Source of the DNA: Arthrobacter sp. U41
GTDB lineage: Bacteria; Actinomycetota; Actinomycetes; Actinomycetales; Micrococcaceae
Direction: 5' to 3'
Length of the DNA stretch: 64,000 nt
Assembly: GCF_007679325.1 (NCBI RefSeq)
Contig: NZ_VEGI01000001.1
Location: forward strand, 1,302,001 to 1,366,000
The number at the start of each line of letters is the position of its first letter. The first letter of the stretch is position 1. A program made the translations under genes and the position numbers. Under the pieces are notes generated by a model. The model did not search any database. It saw nothing but the letters and a program-made list of their open reading frames with translations, and was not told the origin of the DNA. Shown here piece by piece: positions 1-9,481 of the stretch.

Positions 1-789
1 GACGACGTCGAAGCCGATGAAGGCGAAGAAGACCAGGGCAGCTCCCGCGAAGATGCCCAGCGTGCCGTACTGCGCCGGGGCAGCCCCGGTGAGGAAGGCG
101 AAGAAGGACTGCTTCATGACGTCGGCGGCGCCGGTCCCGCCCGTGGGCTCGGAGGCCGGAACGAACGGAGTGTAGTTTTCAAACTTGACGTAGGTGAAGC
201 CCACGACGATCACAAAGAGGACGACGCCGATCTTGATCAGCGTGAAGATGTTGCCGACGCGGGCGGACAGCTTTGTCCCCAGCACCAGCAGCACTGTGAA
301 TACCGCGACGATCAGGAAGGCGCCCCAGTACAGTTCGACACCTCCGAGGGAGATCGACGCCGGGATGTCCACACCCATGAGTGCGAAGACCTTGCTGAGG
401 TAGATGCCCCAGTACTTGGCGATTACAGCACCCGCGGTGAACAGCTCGAGGATGAGGTTCCAGCCGATGATCCAGGCCAGCAGTTCGCCCATGGTCGCGT
501 ACGTGAAGACGTAGGCGGAGCCGGCTACCGGAATGGCGGTGGCGAACTCGGCGTAGCACATGATCGCCAGCGCACATGTGACAGCGGCAATGGCGAAGGA
601 GAGGGTCACAGCCGGGCCCGCGAAGTTCGCTGCTGCCTTGGCGCCGACCGAAAAGATCCCGGCGCCGACGGCGACGGCGACACCCATGATCATCAGGTCC
701 CAGGAGCTGAGCGAGCGCTTCAGCTTACGTCCGGGTTCATCAGCGTCCGACATGGACTGCTCGATCGATTTGGTCCGGAATAAGTTCAT
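1..789 (-). CDS. Amino acid permease, APC superfamily (3' part outside window)
   Basis: The reading frame runs from an ATG at 789 to the window edge without a stop, so the C-terminal half is missing. A short polar N-terminus is followed by hydrophobic helices. The first carries the glycine-rich stretch VAVGAGIFSVG, typical of the unwound substrate-binding helix 1 of amino acid-polyamine-organocation transporters; AGPAVTLSF and the helix with YAEFATAIPVAGSAY also fit the cationic amino acid transporter branch. It should import an amino acid or amine by secondary transport across the plasma membrane. The substrate cannot be read from this half. The next gene upstream on this strand encodes a DUF779 protein about 160 bp away, so a shared transcript is not evident. 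Confidence 0.88.
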   Translation of the reverse strand, partial: MNLFRTKSIEQSMSDADEPGRKLKRSLSSWDLMIMGVAVAVGAGIFSVGAKAAANFAGPAVTLSFAIAAVTCALAIMCYAEFATAIPVAGSAYVFTYATMGELLAWIIGWNLILELFTAGAVIAKYWGIYLSKVFALMGVDIPASISLGGVELYWGAFLIVAVFTVLLVLGTKLSARVGNIFTLIKIGVVLFVIVVGFTYVKFENYTPFVPASEPTGGTGAADVMKQSFFAFLTGAAPAQYGTLGIFAGAALVFFAFIGFDVV

Positions 790-952
790 AGGAAAGTCCA
801 CAATCTCGGTAACTTGTTGGAAACAGACCTATCTAGCGTAGTGTCCATCCACTGGACGGCCCGATTTGTCCCACATGTTGAGACGCAGAAACGGGCCCGG
901 CAGGTTTCCCCGCCCGGCCCGATCGCGCCGTTCCAGCCTAGGTTCAGACCGC

Positions 953-1360
953 TCAGACCGGCCAATCCATCAGCGTGGACCGGATCAGGAACCGTTTCCC
1001 CTCAGGCGCCTCCACCGAGAACCCGCTCCCCCGGCCCGGAACCACGTCCACGGTCAGGTGGGTGTGGCTCCAATAGTTGAACTGCTCCTTCGACATCCAG
1101 AAGTCGATCGGCTGCGGCTGCACGCCGTCGGAAATATCGAACAGGCCCAGCTGCACGTCCGAGTCCCCGGTGATGAACTCCCCAGCCGGATAACACATGG
1201 GCGAGGAACCGTCGCAGCAGCCGCCGGACTGATGGAACATCAGCGGTCCGTGCTGGAGCCAGAGCTTGCGCAGCAGCTCCACCGCTTCCGGGGTGAGCGC
1301 AACCCGGGAGAAGTCTTCGCCGGGGCGTGTGACTGCAGCATGGAGCTTTGCGTCAGGCAT
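953..1360 (-). CDS. DUF779 family protein
   Basis: 135 residues from the ATG at 1360, which is preceded by a good ribosome site (AAGAAAGGA). A longer in-frame start at 1414 lies inside adhP and is less likely. Cysteines in the segment QSGGCCDGSSPMC and the conserved stretch HTHLTVDVVPGRG match DUF779, a small family often encoded beside aldehyde and alcohol dehydrogenases in actinobacteria and proteobacteria. It begins 16 bp after the adhP stop and so is probably translated from the same mRNA. Biochemical role is unknown; the clustered Cys and His residues could bind a metal, which is inference. Confidence 0.85.
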   Translation of the reverse strand: MPDAKLHAAVTRPGEDFSRVALTPEAVELLRKLWLQHGPLMFHQSGGCCDGSSPMCYPAGEFITGDSDVQLGLFDISDGVQPQPIDFWMSKEQFNYWSHTHLTVDVVPGRGSGFSVEAPEGKRFLIRSTLMDWPV

Positions 1361-1376
1361 CAGAATCCTTTCTTCA

Positions 1377-2411
1377 TCAGTACTTGATAACCACGCGGCC
1401 GTCGATCTTGGCATGTTTCATTTCGTCGAGGACGGCATTCACTTCGGAGAGTTCCCGGGTGGAGACCGTCGGGTGGATCTTGCCCTGAGCGTAGAATTCC
1501 AGGGCTTCTTCCAGGTCCTGCCGGGTTCCGACAATGGAGCCCCGGACCGTCAGGCCCTTGAGCACAATCTCAAAGATCGGCGCCGGGAAGTCACCCGGCG
1601 GCAGGCCGTTGAACACAATCGTTCCGCCGCGGCGGGCCATCCCGATCGCCTGGCCGAATGCTGACGGGTGCACAGCAGTGACCAGGACTCCATGGCAACC
1701 TCCGGTTTCGCGCTGGATGACTTCGGCGGGATCCTCATGCAGGGCGTTGACGGTCAGTTCCGCACCGTGCTTCTGGGCTAGGGCGAGCTTGTCATCGGCT
1801 ATGTCCACCGCGGCGACACGAAGGCCCATGGCCACGGCGTACTGGACGGCGATGTGGCCGAGTCCGCCGATGCCCGAGATGGTGACCCACTGGCCGGGCC
1901 GGGCCTCGGTCATCTTGAGTCCCTTGTAGACGGTCACTCCGGCGCAAAGCACCGGGGCTACCTCGACGGGATCCGAGCCGGCCGGGATCCTGGCCGCGAA
2001 GCGCGTGTCCACCAACATGTATTCACCAAAGGAGCCATCAACGCTGTAGCCGGCGTTTTGCTGCGCTTCGCACAGGGTTTCCCAACCAGTGCGGCAGTAC
2101 TGGCAATCGCCGCAGGCGGACCAGAGCCAGGCGTTGCCGACGAGGTCCCCGACGGCCAGGTCCGTGACCGCCTCACCGAGGGCGACCACTTCGCCGACGC
2201 CTTCGTGTCCGGGGATAAACGGCGGGGTCGGTTTGACCGGCCAATCGCCTTCCGCGGCGTGGAGGTCGGTGTGGCAGACGCCGGTGGTCAGTACCTTGAC
2301 GAGCGCCTCGCCCCGGCCCGGCACTGGAACGGGGAGGGACTGGATCTGCAGGTCCTTGCCGAATTCGGTTACTACTGCGGCTTGCATTGTCGTCGTCGTT
2401 GTCGTCGTCAT
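1377..2411 (-). CDS. adhP: Zinc-dependent alcohol dehydrogenase, AdhP type
   Basis: 344 residues, usual for medium-chain zinc alcohol dehydrogenases, which oxidise primary alcohols to aldehydes with NAD+. Visible features are the catalytic zinc ligands (GVCHTDLH near residue 46, GHEGVGEV near 69), a structural zinc loop (CGDCQYCRTGWETLC, about 100-114), and the nucleotide-binding motif GIGGLGHIAVQYA around 180. The start ATG at 2411 has AAGGA seven bases upstream; it gives a run of seven threonines before MQAAVV, where many homologues begin. A strong hairpin lies between this gene and the upstream aldehyde dehydrogenase. The pair would carry an alcohol to its acid through the aldehyde. Confidence 0.93.
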   Translation of the reverse strand: MTTTTTTTMQAAVVTEFGKDLQIQSLPVPVPGRGEALVKVLTTGVCHTDLHAAEGDWPVKPTPPFIPGHEGVGEVVALGEAVTDLAVGDLVGNAWLWSACGDCQYCRTGWETLCEAQQNAGYSVDGSFGEYMLVDTRFAARIPAGSDPVEVAPVLCAGVTVYKGLKMTEARPGQWVTISGIGGLGHIAVQYAVAMGLRVAAVDIADDKLALAQKHGAELTVNALHEDPAEVIQRETGGCHGVLVTAVHPSAFGQAIGMARRGGTIVFNGLPPGDFPAPIFEIVLKGLTVRGSIVGTRQDLEEALEFYAQGKIHPTVSTRELSEVNAVLDEMKHAKIDGRVVIKY

Positions 2412-2497
2412 AGCGAAATCCTTGCGTTATGAAGCGTGGGTGCAGCTAAGGCGTGTGCAGTGGGCCGGTGTCCTTCCGCGTCGGTGCACAAGTGGTG

Positions 2498-2533
2498 CGG
2501 GCGGGGCGGATCGATCGTGATCCGCCCCGCCCG
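2498..2533 (-). terminator. Hairpin between aldehyde and alcohol dehydrogenase genes
   Basis: A perfect 15-bp stem (CGGGCGGGGCGGATC and its complement) with a 6-nt loop lies 13 bp after the aldehyde dehydrogenase stop and before adhP. It lacks a long U tract. It probably terminates or attenuates transcription, so adhP-DUF779 may be made at a lower level or from its own promoter. Confidence 0.65.
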
Positions 2534-2546
2534 GGTTTGTTGCGGC

Positions 2547-4070
2547 TTAGAAGAAGCCGAGCTTGTTCTCGTTGTAGCTGACCAGGAGGTTCTTGGTCTG
2601 CTGGTAGTGGTCCAGCATCATCGAGTGGTTCTCGCGGCCGATGCCTGAGGACTTGTAGCCGCCGAACGCAGCGCCCGCCGGGTAGGCGTGGTAGTTGTTG
2701 ACCCACACGCGGCCGGCCTGGATCTCCCGCCCGGCGCGGTAGGCGACGTTGCCGTTGCGGGACCAGACGCCGGCGCCGAGGCCGTAGAGGGTGTCGTTGG
2801 CGATGCCCATGGCGTCGTTGTAGTCGCTGAAGCGGGTTACGGACACCACCGGGCCGAAGATTTCCTCCTGGAAAATCCGCATCTTGTTGTGGCCTTCGAA
2901 GATGGTCGGCTGGACGTAGTAGCCGCCGGCCAGGTCTCCGGGCAGCTCGGCCCGGCCGCCGCCGGTGAGCACCTTGGCGCCCTCCTGCTTGCCGATGTCG
3001 ATGTAGGACAGGATCTTTTCCAGCTGGTCGTTGGAGGCCTGAGCGCCGAGCTGGGTGTCGGTGTCCAGCGGGTTGCCCTGGATAATTTTCTCCACCCGCG
3101 CCACGGCGTCGGCCATGAAGGAATCGTAGATGTCCTCCTGGACCAGGGCGCGGGACGGGCAGGTGCAGACTTCGCCCTGGTTGAAGGCGAAGAGGGTGAA
3201 GCCTTCCTGGGCCTTGTCGTAGAACGCGTCGTTGGAGTCGGCAACGTCGTTGAAGAAGATGTTGGGGCTCTTGCCGCCCAGTTCCAGGGTGACCGGGATC
3301 AGGTTCTGGCTGGCGTACTGGCTGATCAGCCGGCCGGTGGAGGTTTCGCCGGTGAACGCGATCTTGCGGATCCGGGGGCTGGAGGCCAGCGGCTTGCCGG
3401 CCTCGACGCCGAAACCGTTGACCACGTTGAGGACACCGGCAGGCAGCAGGTCGCCGATGAGCTCCATGAGGACCATGATCGAGGACGGGGTCTGCTCGGC
3501 CGGCTTCAGGACGACGGCGTTGCCGGCAGCGAGGGCCGGCGCGAGCTTCCAGACGGCCATCAGGATCGGGAAGTTCCAGGGGATGATCTGGCCGACGACG
3601 CCGAGCGGCTCGTGGTAGTGGTAGGCGGTGGTGTCGTCGTCGAGCTGGGACAGCCGGCCCTCCTGGGCGCGGACGGCGGAGGCGAAGTAGCGGAAGTGGT
3701 CGGAGGCCAGCGGGATGTCCGCGTTGAGGGTCTCGCGGATAGGCTTGCCGTTGTCCCACGATTCGGCGACGGCGAGCATCTCGAGGTTCTCGTCGATGCG
3801 GTCGGCAATCTTGTTCAGGATCGCGGCGCGCTCGGCGACGGAGGTCTTTCCCCAGGACGGTGCAACCTTGTGGGCGGCGTCGAGGGCCAGTTCGATGTCC
3901 TCGGCGGTGCCGCGGGCGACCTCGCAGAAGACCTTGCCGGTGACGGGGGTGATGTTCTCGAAGTACTGGCCCTTGACCGGGGCAACCCACTCGCCGCCGA
4001 TCCAGTTCTCGTAGCGGTCCTTGAAAGTGACCTTCGAACCCTCGGTACCGGGCTGTGCGTAGACAGTCAT
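2547..4070 (-). CDS. NAD-dependent aldehyde dehydrogenase (acetaldehyde/ExaC-type)
   Basis: 507 residues from the ATG at 4070, chosen because AAAGGAG stands five bases before it; the in-frame ATG at 4091 has no such site. The protein has the family core: [13 protein letters not shown], cofactor-binding GFGVEAG, the catalytic glutamate in [10 protein letters not shown], and the catalytic cysteine in [11 protein letters not shown] (two nearby cysteines). A C-terminal GFF-like ending (NKLGFF) is common in the acetaldehyde dehydrogenase II group. It oxidises aldehydes to acids in the cytoplasm. It lies between its presumed GAF-type regulator upstream and adhP/DUF779 downstream, which points to ethanol or another short alcohol as source. 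Confidence 0.93.
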   Translation of the reverse strand: MTVYAQPGTEGSKVTFKDRYENWIGGEWVAPVKGQYFENITPVTGKVFCEVARGTAEDIELALDAAHKVAPSWGKTSVAERAAILNKIADRIDENLEMLAVAESWDNGKPIRETLNADIPLASDHFRYFASAVRAQEGRLSQLDDDTTAYHYHEPLGVVGQIIPWNFPILMAVWKLAPALAAGNAVVLKPAEQTPSSIMVLMELIGDLLPAGVLNVVNGFGVEAGKPLASSPRIRKIAFTGETSTGRLISQYASQNLIPVTLELGGKSPNIFFNDVADSNDAFYDKAQEGFTLFAFNQGEVCTCPSRALVQEDIYDSFMADAVARVEKIIQGNPLDTDTQLGAQASNDQLEKILSYIDIGKQEGAKVLTGGGRAELPGDLAGGYYVQPTIFEGHNKMRIFQEEIFGPVVSVTRFSDYNDAMGIANDTLYGLGAGVWSRNGNVAYRAGREIQAGRVWVNNYHAYPAGAAFGGYKSSGIGRENHSMMLDHYQQTKNLLVSYNENKLGFF

Positions 4071-4205
4071 TGCAGCTCCTTTGCTGTTCACGATTGGTGG
4101 CGGCCAGGTGTCGGCGCCGCCGTTGCGTTCAGCCTAGGAGCAAGGGGGTTGCAGTCAGGTTGCAGCGGAAGTGACCCGGGTCACTTTCCCGTGAACGGCG
4201 TCGGG

Positions 4206-5588
4206 TCAGGCGCTGAGTTCGGCCTCGAGCCGTTCCAAATCAGTGACGACGGCGGCGCGTTTCGGCGAGCGCGGCGGCAGCAGCTTCAGTGCCGCGATCC
4301 GGATCCCGACGTCGTCCCTCGCCTCGGGCAGCTCGGCGTACCTCAGGAGCGACTCGGCGCTGCCGTCCGTCAGCACCGCTTCGCGGAGCAGGGAGGAGAC
4401 CCGGTTCCGCAGTTCGACGATGCCGGGGGCTTCGGAACGGGGCAGGACGGCGCCGCGGTAGATCTCCAGGGCGATCCGGTGCGCTCCGCGCTGCAGGCAG
4501 TTCAGGACCTGCCCGGAGTCCGGCACCAGGTCCAGCGGCAGCCGGTAGGGACGGGACTGCGGTACTGCACCCGGGTTGAGCTGCTGGAGCACCTTGCGCA
4601 GACGCACCATCTCGGCCCGCAGGGTCATGGTGGAAGCATCCCCCGGGTACAGCAGGTTGCAGAGCTCCTCGGCGTTGAGGCCTTCCGGATGCATGCTGAG
4701 CAGGGTCAGGATCTCGCTGTGCCGGGCCGAAAGCGCCACGGTGCGCCCGTCGATGCTGAGCAGTGCCTGATCCCGGCCAAGGAGCTGGAGGCTATTGCGG
4801 TACAGGCTCGTGGCAGCGGGCGCGTCCGCAGTCTTCGGCGCGGCCGGGTTCCGGCGTCGGGCCGGCGAAGTCTGGCGCGCGGCGGCGAGCTGCAGCCGCT
4901 CCACACGGAGGTGGGCCTGGGCGGCGGCGACGGTGGCTTCGACAAGTGACAGGGTGTGCGGGGCCACGGCGGACTCGGTGCCGGTGATGTCAACGACCCC
5001 CAGGAGGGCGCCGGAATCCGGATCGTGGAAGGGAACGGCTGTGCAGCTCCACGGGTGGACGGAGCGCTTGTAGTGTTCCGCGCCGGAGATCTGGATGCCC
5101 CGGCCCAGGGCCAGTGCTGTGCCGGGGGCGCTGGTGCCCACGGTGGCTTCGGACCAGTCGGCCCCGGGAACGAACATCATGCCTTCAGCCCGGCGCTGCA
5201 TGGCGGCGTCGCCTTCAACCCAGAGGAGCCGGCCCACCTCGTCCCCCACGGCCACCAGCATCCCGCTGTCGTGGCTGGGCAGGACCAGCAGCTTGTGAAT
5301 CACCGGCATGATGGCCGCCAGCGGGTGCTGCCGCCGGTATTCTTCGAGTTCTTCGCGGTCCATGGCCAGCGGGGCCTCGGGGTTGTCAGGATTGGCCTGC
5401 AGCTCGGCCGACCGCCGCCAGGACTCCTGGATGAGGTTGCTGAGACCCGGCAGCCGCAGGTCCTCCGGCAGTCCGCGGCCCCGCGAGTCCAGCTGCTCGT
5501 GCCCGGCATGGGCGAAGTGCTGGCGCAGCTCAGCGGTGACCCCGGTTTCCGGATGGAGCGGGCCAGCCGGACGGACCAAATTCCTCAT
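4206..5588 (-). CDS. GAF-domain transcriptional regulator, AcoR-like without AAA+ domain
   Basis: 460 residues. The N-terminal ~230 residues match the sensory part of AcoR-type activators: SWRRS near 58, then a GAF domain ending in CTAVPFHDPDSGALLGVVDITG. The sigma-54 AAA+ ATPase found in proteobacterial AcoR is absent. Instead, residues ~270-360 (SIDGRTVALSARHSEILTLL, EGLNAEELCNLLYPGD, AEMVRLRKVL) form a winged-helix domain of the OmpR/SARP type. This arrangement is common in actinobacteria and often accompanies aldehyde dehydrogenase genes. It is encoded 135 bp upstream of the aldehyde dehydrogenase on the same strand and probably activates that operon in response to an alcohol or aldehyde. 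Target and ligand are inferred from position. Confidence 0.85.
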   Translation of the reverse strand: MRNLVRPAGPLHPETGVTAELRQHFAHAGHEQLDSRGRGLPEDLRLPGLSNLIQESWRRSAELQANPDNPEAPLAMDREELEEYRRQHPLAAIMPVIHKLLVLPSHDSGMLVAVGDEVGRLLWVEGDAAMQRRAEGMMFVPGADWSEATVGTSAPGTALALGRGIQISGAEHYKRSVHPWSCTAVPFHDPDSGALLGVVDITGTESAVAPHTLSLVEATVAAAQAHLRVERLQLAAARQTSPARRRNPAAPKTADAPAATSLYRNSLQLLGRDQALLSIDGRTVALSARHSEILTLLSMHPEGLNAEELCNLLYPGDASTMTLRAEMVRLRKVLQQLNPGAVPQSRPYRLPLDLVPDSGQVLNCLQRGAHRIALEIYRGAVLPRSEAPGIVELRNRVSSLLREAVLTDGSAESLLRYAELPEARDDVGIRIAALKLLPPRSPKRAAVVTDLERLEAELSA

Positions 5589-5692
5589 TGAACTCCCACG
5601 TCACGCGCGACGGCATGCCGGTGGCAGCCAGTCCGGCCAGTCTAGTGGGCGTTCCGGCCACCCGCCAGAGCGGGGGCACCGGCTCCGCTTCG

Positions 5693-7141
5693 CTAGCCGC
5701 GGGAGATCCGCACCATGTCCTCGCGGGGAACTACCTTGACGCGTTCCCGCACGATCCCGTTGGCGTCCGGGGACGCGGACCACTCCGCGCCGAGGGCCAG
5801 CTCGCGGGCGTCGAGTTTGTTCCAGCCTTCCCAGGTGGTGTATTCGATCCCGCGCTGGTCCAGGAGGTCCAGGATCGCCTGCGGATCCGGGTTTTGCGCC
5901 GGCGGGAGGCTGAGCCGGTCCTCGAGCAGGAAACCGATGGTCTCCAGCGCGTCGCCCTTGGTGTGGCCGATCAGTCCCACGGGGCCGCGTTTGATCCAGC
6001 CCGTTGTATAGATGCCCGGGACGGGATTGCCGTCGGCGTCGAGCACCCGCCCGCCCTCGTTGGGGATCACGCCGCGGCGGGCATCGTATTCGAGCTCGTC
6101 CAGCGGCGAGCCGTGGTAGCCGATCGCCCGGTAGACGGCTTGAACGGGGTAGTCGAGGAACTCCCCCGTGCCCTTGACGTTGCCGGTGCCGTCCAGCTGC
6201 ATGCGCTCGAACTTGATGCCGGTGACCTTTCCGGGGTGGTCGGCGTCGTCGTGTATTTCAACGGGGCTGTGCAGGAAGTGCAGGTGCAGCCGGCGGGAGG
6301 ACGGTTCCTCGGCCTCGGCGTGCTCCTCGACGAGCCAGTTCGTCAGGGTGTTGACCATGGTGCGGATCTGGTTGTTGCTGCGGATGGCCTCGTCGGAGGC
6401 CTCGTCGAATTCGAAGTCCTCCGGGTAGAGGACGATGTCGACGTCGCGGGCGTGGGAGAGTTCGCGCAGTTCCAGCGGGGTGAACTTCACCTGCGCCGGT
6501 CCGCGGCGGCCGAACACGTGCACGTCCGTGACAGGGGAGTTTTTGAGCGCCTGGTAGACGTTGTCCGGAATCTCCGTCACCAGCAGCTCGTCGGCGTGCT
6601 TGACCAGCATCCGGGCCACGTCGAGGGCCACGTTGCCGTTGCCGATCACCGCGATCTCCTTCGCTTCCAGGGGCCAGTCGCGCGGCACGTCGGGGTGCCC
6701 GTCGTACCAGGAGACGAAGTCAGCGCCGCCAAAGGACCCTTGGAGCCCGACGCCGGGGATGTCCAGTTCCGCGTCGTTGATGGCGCCCGTGGAGAAGATC
6801 ACGGCGTCGTAGAAGGAACGGAAATCGTGCAGGGTCAGGTCGCGGCCGTAGGTCACGTTGCCCAGGAACCGGATGTCGCCACGGTCCAGGACTTTGTGCA
6901 GCGCGTTGACGATGCCCTTGATCCGAGGGTGGTCCGGGGCCACGCCGTAGCGGATCAGGCCGTACGGGGCCGGGTACGCCTCGAAAAGGTCGATGCTGAC
7001 CTCGAAGTCGCCGTCCTTGACTTCATTGGACTTGGTCAGGATATCCGCGGCGTAGACGCCGGCCGGACCGGCGCCAACAATCGCAACGCGGAGCGGACGT
7101 TTGGACGTACTTTGAGGCGAAGTTTCGGCCGAGTTGGACAC
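5693..7141 (-). CDS. FAD-dependent ferredoxin--NADP+ reductase, FprA type (copy 1)
   Basis: 482 residues starting from a GTG with AAGGG seven bases upstream. The FAD motif GAGPAG at about 22-27 and the NADP-binding motif VIGNGNVALDVARML near 170 place it with FprA of mycobacteria and mitochondrial adrenodoxin reductase. It moves electrons between NADPH and ferredoxins. A close paralogue lies at 23880-25340; long blocks such as YGLIRYGVAPDHPRIKGIVN are identical in both. This copy stands alone, whereas the other is beside cysG, so the two probably serve different ferredoxins or conditions. Confidence 0.93.
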   Translation of the reverse strand: MSNSAETSPQSTSKRPLRVAIVGAGPAGVYAADILTKSNEVKDGDFEVSIDLFEAYPAPYGLIRYGVAPDHPRIKGIVNALHKVLDRGDIRFLGNVTYGRDLTLHDFRSFYDAVIFSTGAINDAELDIPGVGLQGSFGGADFVSWYDGHPDVPRDWPLEAKEIAVIGNGNVALDVARMLVKHADELLVTEIPDNVYQALKNSPVTDVHVFGRRGPAQVKFTPLELRELSHARDVDIVLYPEDFEFDEASDEAIRSNNQIRTMVNTLTNWLVEEHAEAEEPSSRRLHLHFLHSPVEIHDDADHPGKVTGIKFERMQLDGTGNVKGTGEFLDYPVQAVYRAIGYHGSPLDELEYDARRGVIPNEGGRVLDADGNPVPGIYTTGWIKRGPVGLIGHTKGDALETIGFLLEDRLSLPPAQNPDPQAILDLLDQRGIEYTTWEGWNKLDARELALGAEWSASPDANGIVRERVKVVPREDMVRISRG

Positions 7142-7316
7142 CGGGAACCCTTCTGAGTCTTAGCGGCTGCGCCGGATCACACAGCGCACAATCCCCTTAT
7201 TCTAAATGTCCGCACCCCGGCACGGGCTCCGGGGTGACTGACGTCGCAGGGATCCGGGCCCCGGCGCCCGGCACATCGGGCCCAAAGGCAGGAATAGGCG
7301 CCCCGCGGGTGGTGTT

Positions 7317-8351
7317 ATGGATCTTGTGCCTACCCCCGAGCGTTCCCCCGCCCCAGCCGCGCTGACCCCGCCCGGCGTTGCCGGCACCGGCGCGAACGCG
7401 TCGAAGCGTCCGCCGGCCGCCCTCAAGGCAGTGGACACGGACACGACGGCGGGAATCATCTTCGGGATCGGCGCCTACGGCCTGTGGGGACTGATGCCCC
7501 TGTACTTCTTCCTGCTGCAACCCGCAGGAGCTGTCGAAATCGTGGCCAACCGCGTGCTGTGGTCGTTGCTGTTCTGCGCCCTGCTGATCACCATCACCCG
7601 CTCCTGGCGGGTCCTGGGCGCAGCCTTCCGCAACCGCACGGTCATCTTCCCGCTGGTCATTGCCGCGGTCCTGATCGCAGTGAACTGGCTGACCTACGTC
7701 TACGGTGTGACCACCGGGCAGGCAGTGGAAGCCTCGCTGGGCTACTTCATCAACCCGCTGGTCTCGGTCCTGCTGGGAGTGGTGGTGCTGAAGGAGAAAC
7801 TTCGCCCGCTGCAGTGGGCCGCCGTCGGCATCGGGTTCATCGCCGTGGGCGTCCTGACCGTTTCCTACGGCAAACTGCCGTGGATTGCCTTGACCCTGGC
7901 ACTGAGCTTTGGCCTCTACGGCTTCGTCAAGAAGCGTGTCGGCCCGTGGGCTGATGCGATCACCAGCCTCACGGTCGAGACGATCGTGCTGGCGCCGGTC
8001 GCGGCCACCGCGATGACCATCCTGGCGCTCAGCGGATCCGCGACCCTGACTGCCTACGGCGCCGCGCACTTCTGGCTTCTCGCGGCGTCGGGGATCATCA
8101 CCGCGGTGCCGCTGCTGTTCTTCGGCGCCTCGGCCCGGCGCCTGCCGATGACGACGATCGGCCTGCTGCAGTACTTCGCCCCGGTGCTGCAGTTCATCGT
8201 GGCGCTGGCCGTGTTCAATGAGCCCATGACGACGGACCGCTGGATCGGCTTCGGCGTCGTCTGGCTCGCGCTGCTGGTCCTGACCGTGGACATGCTGCTC
8301 GCTGCCCGGAAGAACTCCGTGACCCGCAGGCTGGCCCGTTCCGCCGCCTGA
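7317..8351 (+). CDS. rarD: EamA-family transporter RarD
   Basis: 344 residues, about ten membrane helices after a ~45-residue Pro/Ala-rich N-terminus. The first helix contains YGLWGLMPLYFFLL and the loop VEIVANRVLWSLLF, signature parts of RarD within the drug/metabolite transporter superfamily. Other typical pieces are GYFINPLVSVLLGVVVLKE and GLLQYFAPVLQFIVALAVF. RarD proteins are annotated as chloramphenicol-sensitivity proteins, but their natural substrate is unsettled. The start is uncertain: ATG 7317 has no clear ribosome site, and a GTG at 7326 or a later start near the first helix would also work. It is divergent from the ferredoxin reductase gene. Confidence 0.9.
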   Translation: MDLVPTPERSPAPAALTPPGVAGTGANASKRPPAALKAVDTDTTAGIIFGIGAYGLWGLMPLYFFLLQPAGAVEIVANRVLWSLLFCALLITITRSWRVLGAAFRNRTVIFPLVIAAVLIAVNWLTYVYGVTTGQAVEASLGYFINPLVSVLLGVVVLKEKLRPLQWAAVGIGFIAVGVLTVSYGKLPWIALTLALSFGLYGFVKKRVGPWADAITSLTVETIVLAPVAATAMTILALSGSATLTAYGAAHFWLLAASGIITAVPLLFFGASARRLPMTTIGLLQYFAPVLQFIVALAVFNEPMTTDRWIGFGVVWLALLVLTVDMLLAARKNSVTRRLARSAA

Positions 8352-8383
8352 GTCTGTCCAAGCGGCGGAGCGGCCCGACGCCG

Positions 8384-9256
8384 TCAGTCCTCGGGGCTGG
8401 TATCAAACCTCTCGTAGTCCCGCGGGACCACGATCATGGGCACCGGCAGGGCAAGGAGCACCTTGTTGGCCGTCCTGCCGATGAACAGTTTGTTCTTCTC
8501 CGCCAGGCGGGACGAACCCACGATCATGATCTCGCCGTCGTCCCATTCGAGGTCATCGATCGCCTCCTCGATGGTGCGCCCATGGGCGACTTCCACCGTG
8601 ACCTGGTGGCCGGCCGGCAGCCGGTGGGCGGCCGCCGTAAGCACGGTGTTGGCGTGGACGTGTGCCGCGTTGATGTTTTCGCCGCTGTTCCCTTCGACGT
8701 CAAGTTCTACCAGCGAGACCAGCCGCAGCGGGACACCGTGGCGTTCGGCGGCTTCAACCGCGACGTCGATCGCCGCCTCCGCGCCCGTGCGCTGGCCTAC
8801 CGCGAGGGTCAGCCGGGTGATCGGCTCCGTGTGGCGGTACCCGCGGGGTGCCAGCGCCACCGGAACGGGCGAGGCATGCAGGAGGGCGTTGGCCGCGCTG
8901 CCGATGGTGTAGCGCTTGAACAGCCCGGCACTGGCGGCGCCCACGACGATCAGGCCGGCCTTGTATTCCACGGCGGCGTCGATGAGGCCGGCAGCGTGAG
9001 AGTCGGCCTGGCGGACATGGAACCGGGCATCGAGGTCCTTCGGGACAAGCGCCAGGCCCTCCCGTTCCGCGCTGAGTACCTTCTGCTCCGCGGCGCTGAC
9101 CCGGCTACCCTCCGGGTTCATCGCGACGTAGGGGGTGTGCCGGTCCACAACGTAGACCAAGTCAAGGTGCGCCCCCTGGGCGCGGGCCAGGGCGGAGGCC
9201 AGCGCAACGGCGTCGGCGCCGCGGTCGCTGGGGGTATAGCCAACTACGTATCGCAT
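8384..9256 (-). CDS. Universal stress protein with two UspA domains
   Basis: 290 residues holding two tandem UspA domains (about 1-145 and 150-285), the usual actinobacterial tandem form. The first begins RYVVGYTPSDRGADAVALA and the second TRLTLAVGQRTGAEAAIDVAVE. The ATP-binding signature G-x2-G-x9-G-S is imperfect in both: GAAS...IGSAAN in the first and GSSR...IGRTAN in the second, where the second glycine is replaced. Nucleotide binding may therefore be weak or absent. ATG 9256 is preceded by AAGGGG. Tandem Usp proteins act in stress or hypoxia adaptation; nothing nearby narrows the role. Confidence 0.9.
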   Translation of the reverse strand: MRYVVGYTPSDRGADAVALASALARAQGAHLDLVYVVDRHTPYVAMNPEGSRVSAAEQKVLSAEREGLALVPKDLDARFHVRQADSHAAGLIDAAVEYKAGLIVVGAASAGLFKRYTIGSAANALLHASPVPVALAPRGYRHTEPITRLTLAVGQRTGAEAAIDVAVEAAERHGVPLRLVSLVELDVEGNSGENINAAHVHANTVLTAAAHRLPAGHQVTVEVAHGRTIEEAIDDLEWDDGEIMIVGSSRLAEKNKLFIGRTANKVLLALPVPMIVVPRDYERFDTSPED

Positions 9257-9445
9257 GTATGAACCCCTTATGGGTCTGTGGCAGAAGCCAGCTTTGCTCC
9301 GGGGGTTCCGGGCGACGTCGGCCGGTCTGCGTTCCTGCAGTGGTAGGAACGACTCTAGCCCAGCGGGGCCCGGAAATGTCCTGAATAGTCCGTGACTTTC
9401 GGCCCTGAGCAGGGCACTCGTCCGTCCCTAGACTGGAAGGGTCGC

Positions 9446-9481
9446 GGGGAACTCACAGGGGAACTCACAGGGGAACTCACA
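9446..9481 (+). repeat. Three tandem 12-bp repeats abutting a start codon
   Basis: GGGGAACTCACA is repeated three times without interruption and the third copy ends directly at the ATG of the following lipoprotein gene. Each unit carries a GGGGA that could pair with 16S rRNA; only the last is at usable distance (7 nt). The unit length is a multiple of three, so copy-number change would not alter any upstream frame. Confidence 0.9.

Noticed and set aside
2688..4949. 753-residue plus-strand open frame opposite the aldehyde dehydrogenase
   Set aside because: Antisense shadow typical of GC-rich coding DNA; no ribosome site, repetitive Gly/Val/Asp composition, and the minus strand holds intact enzymes.
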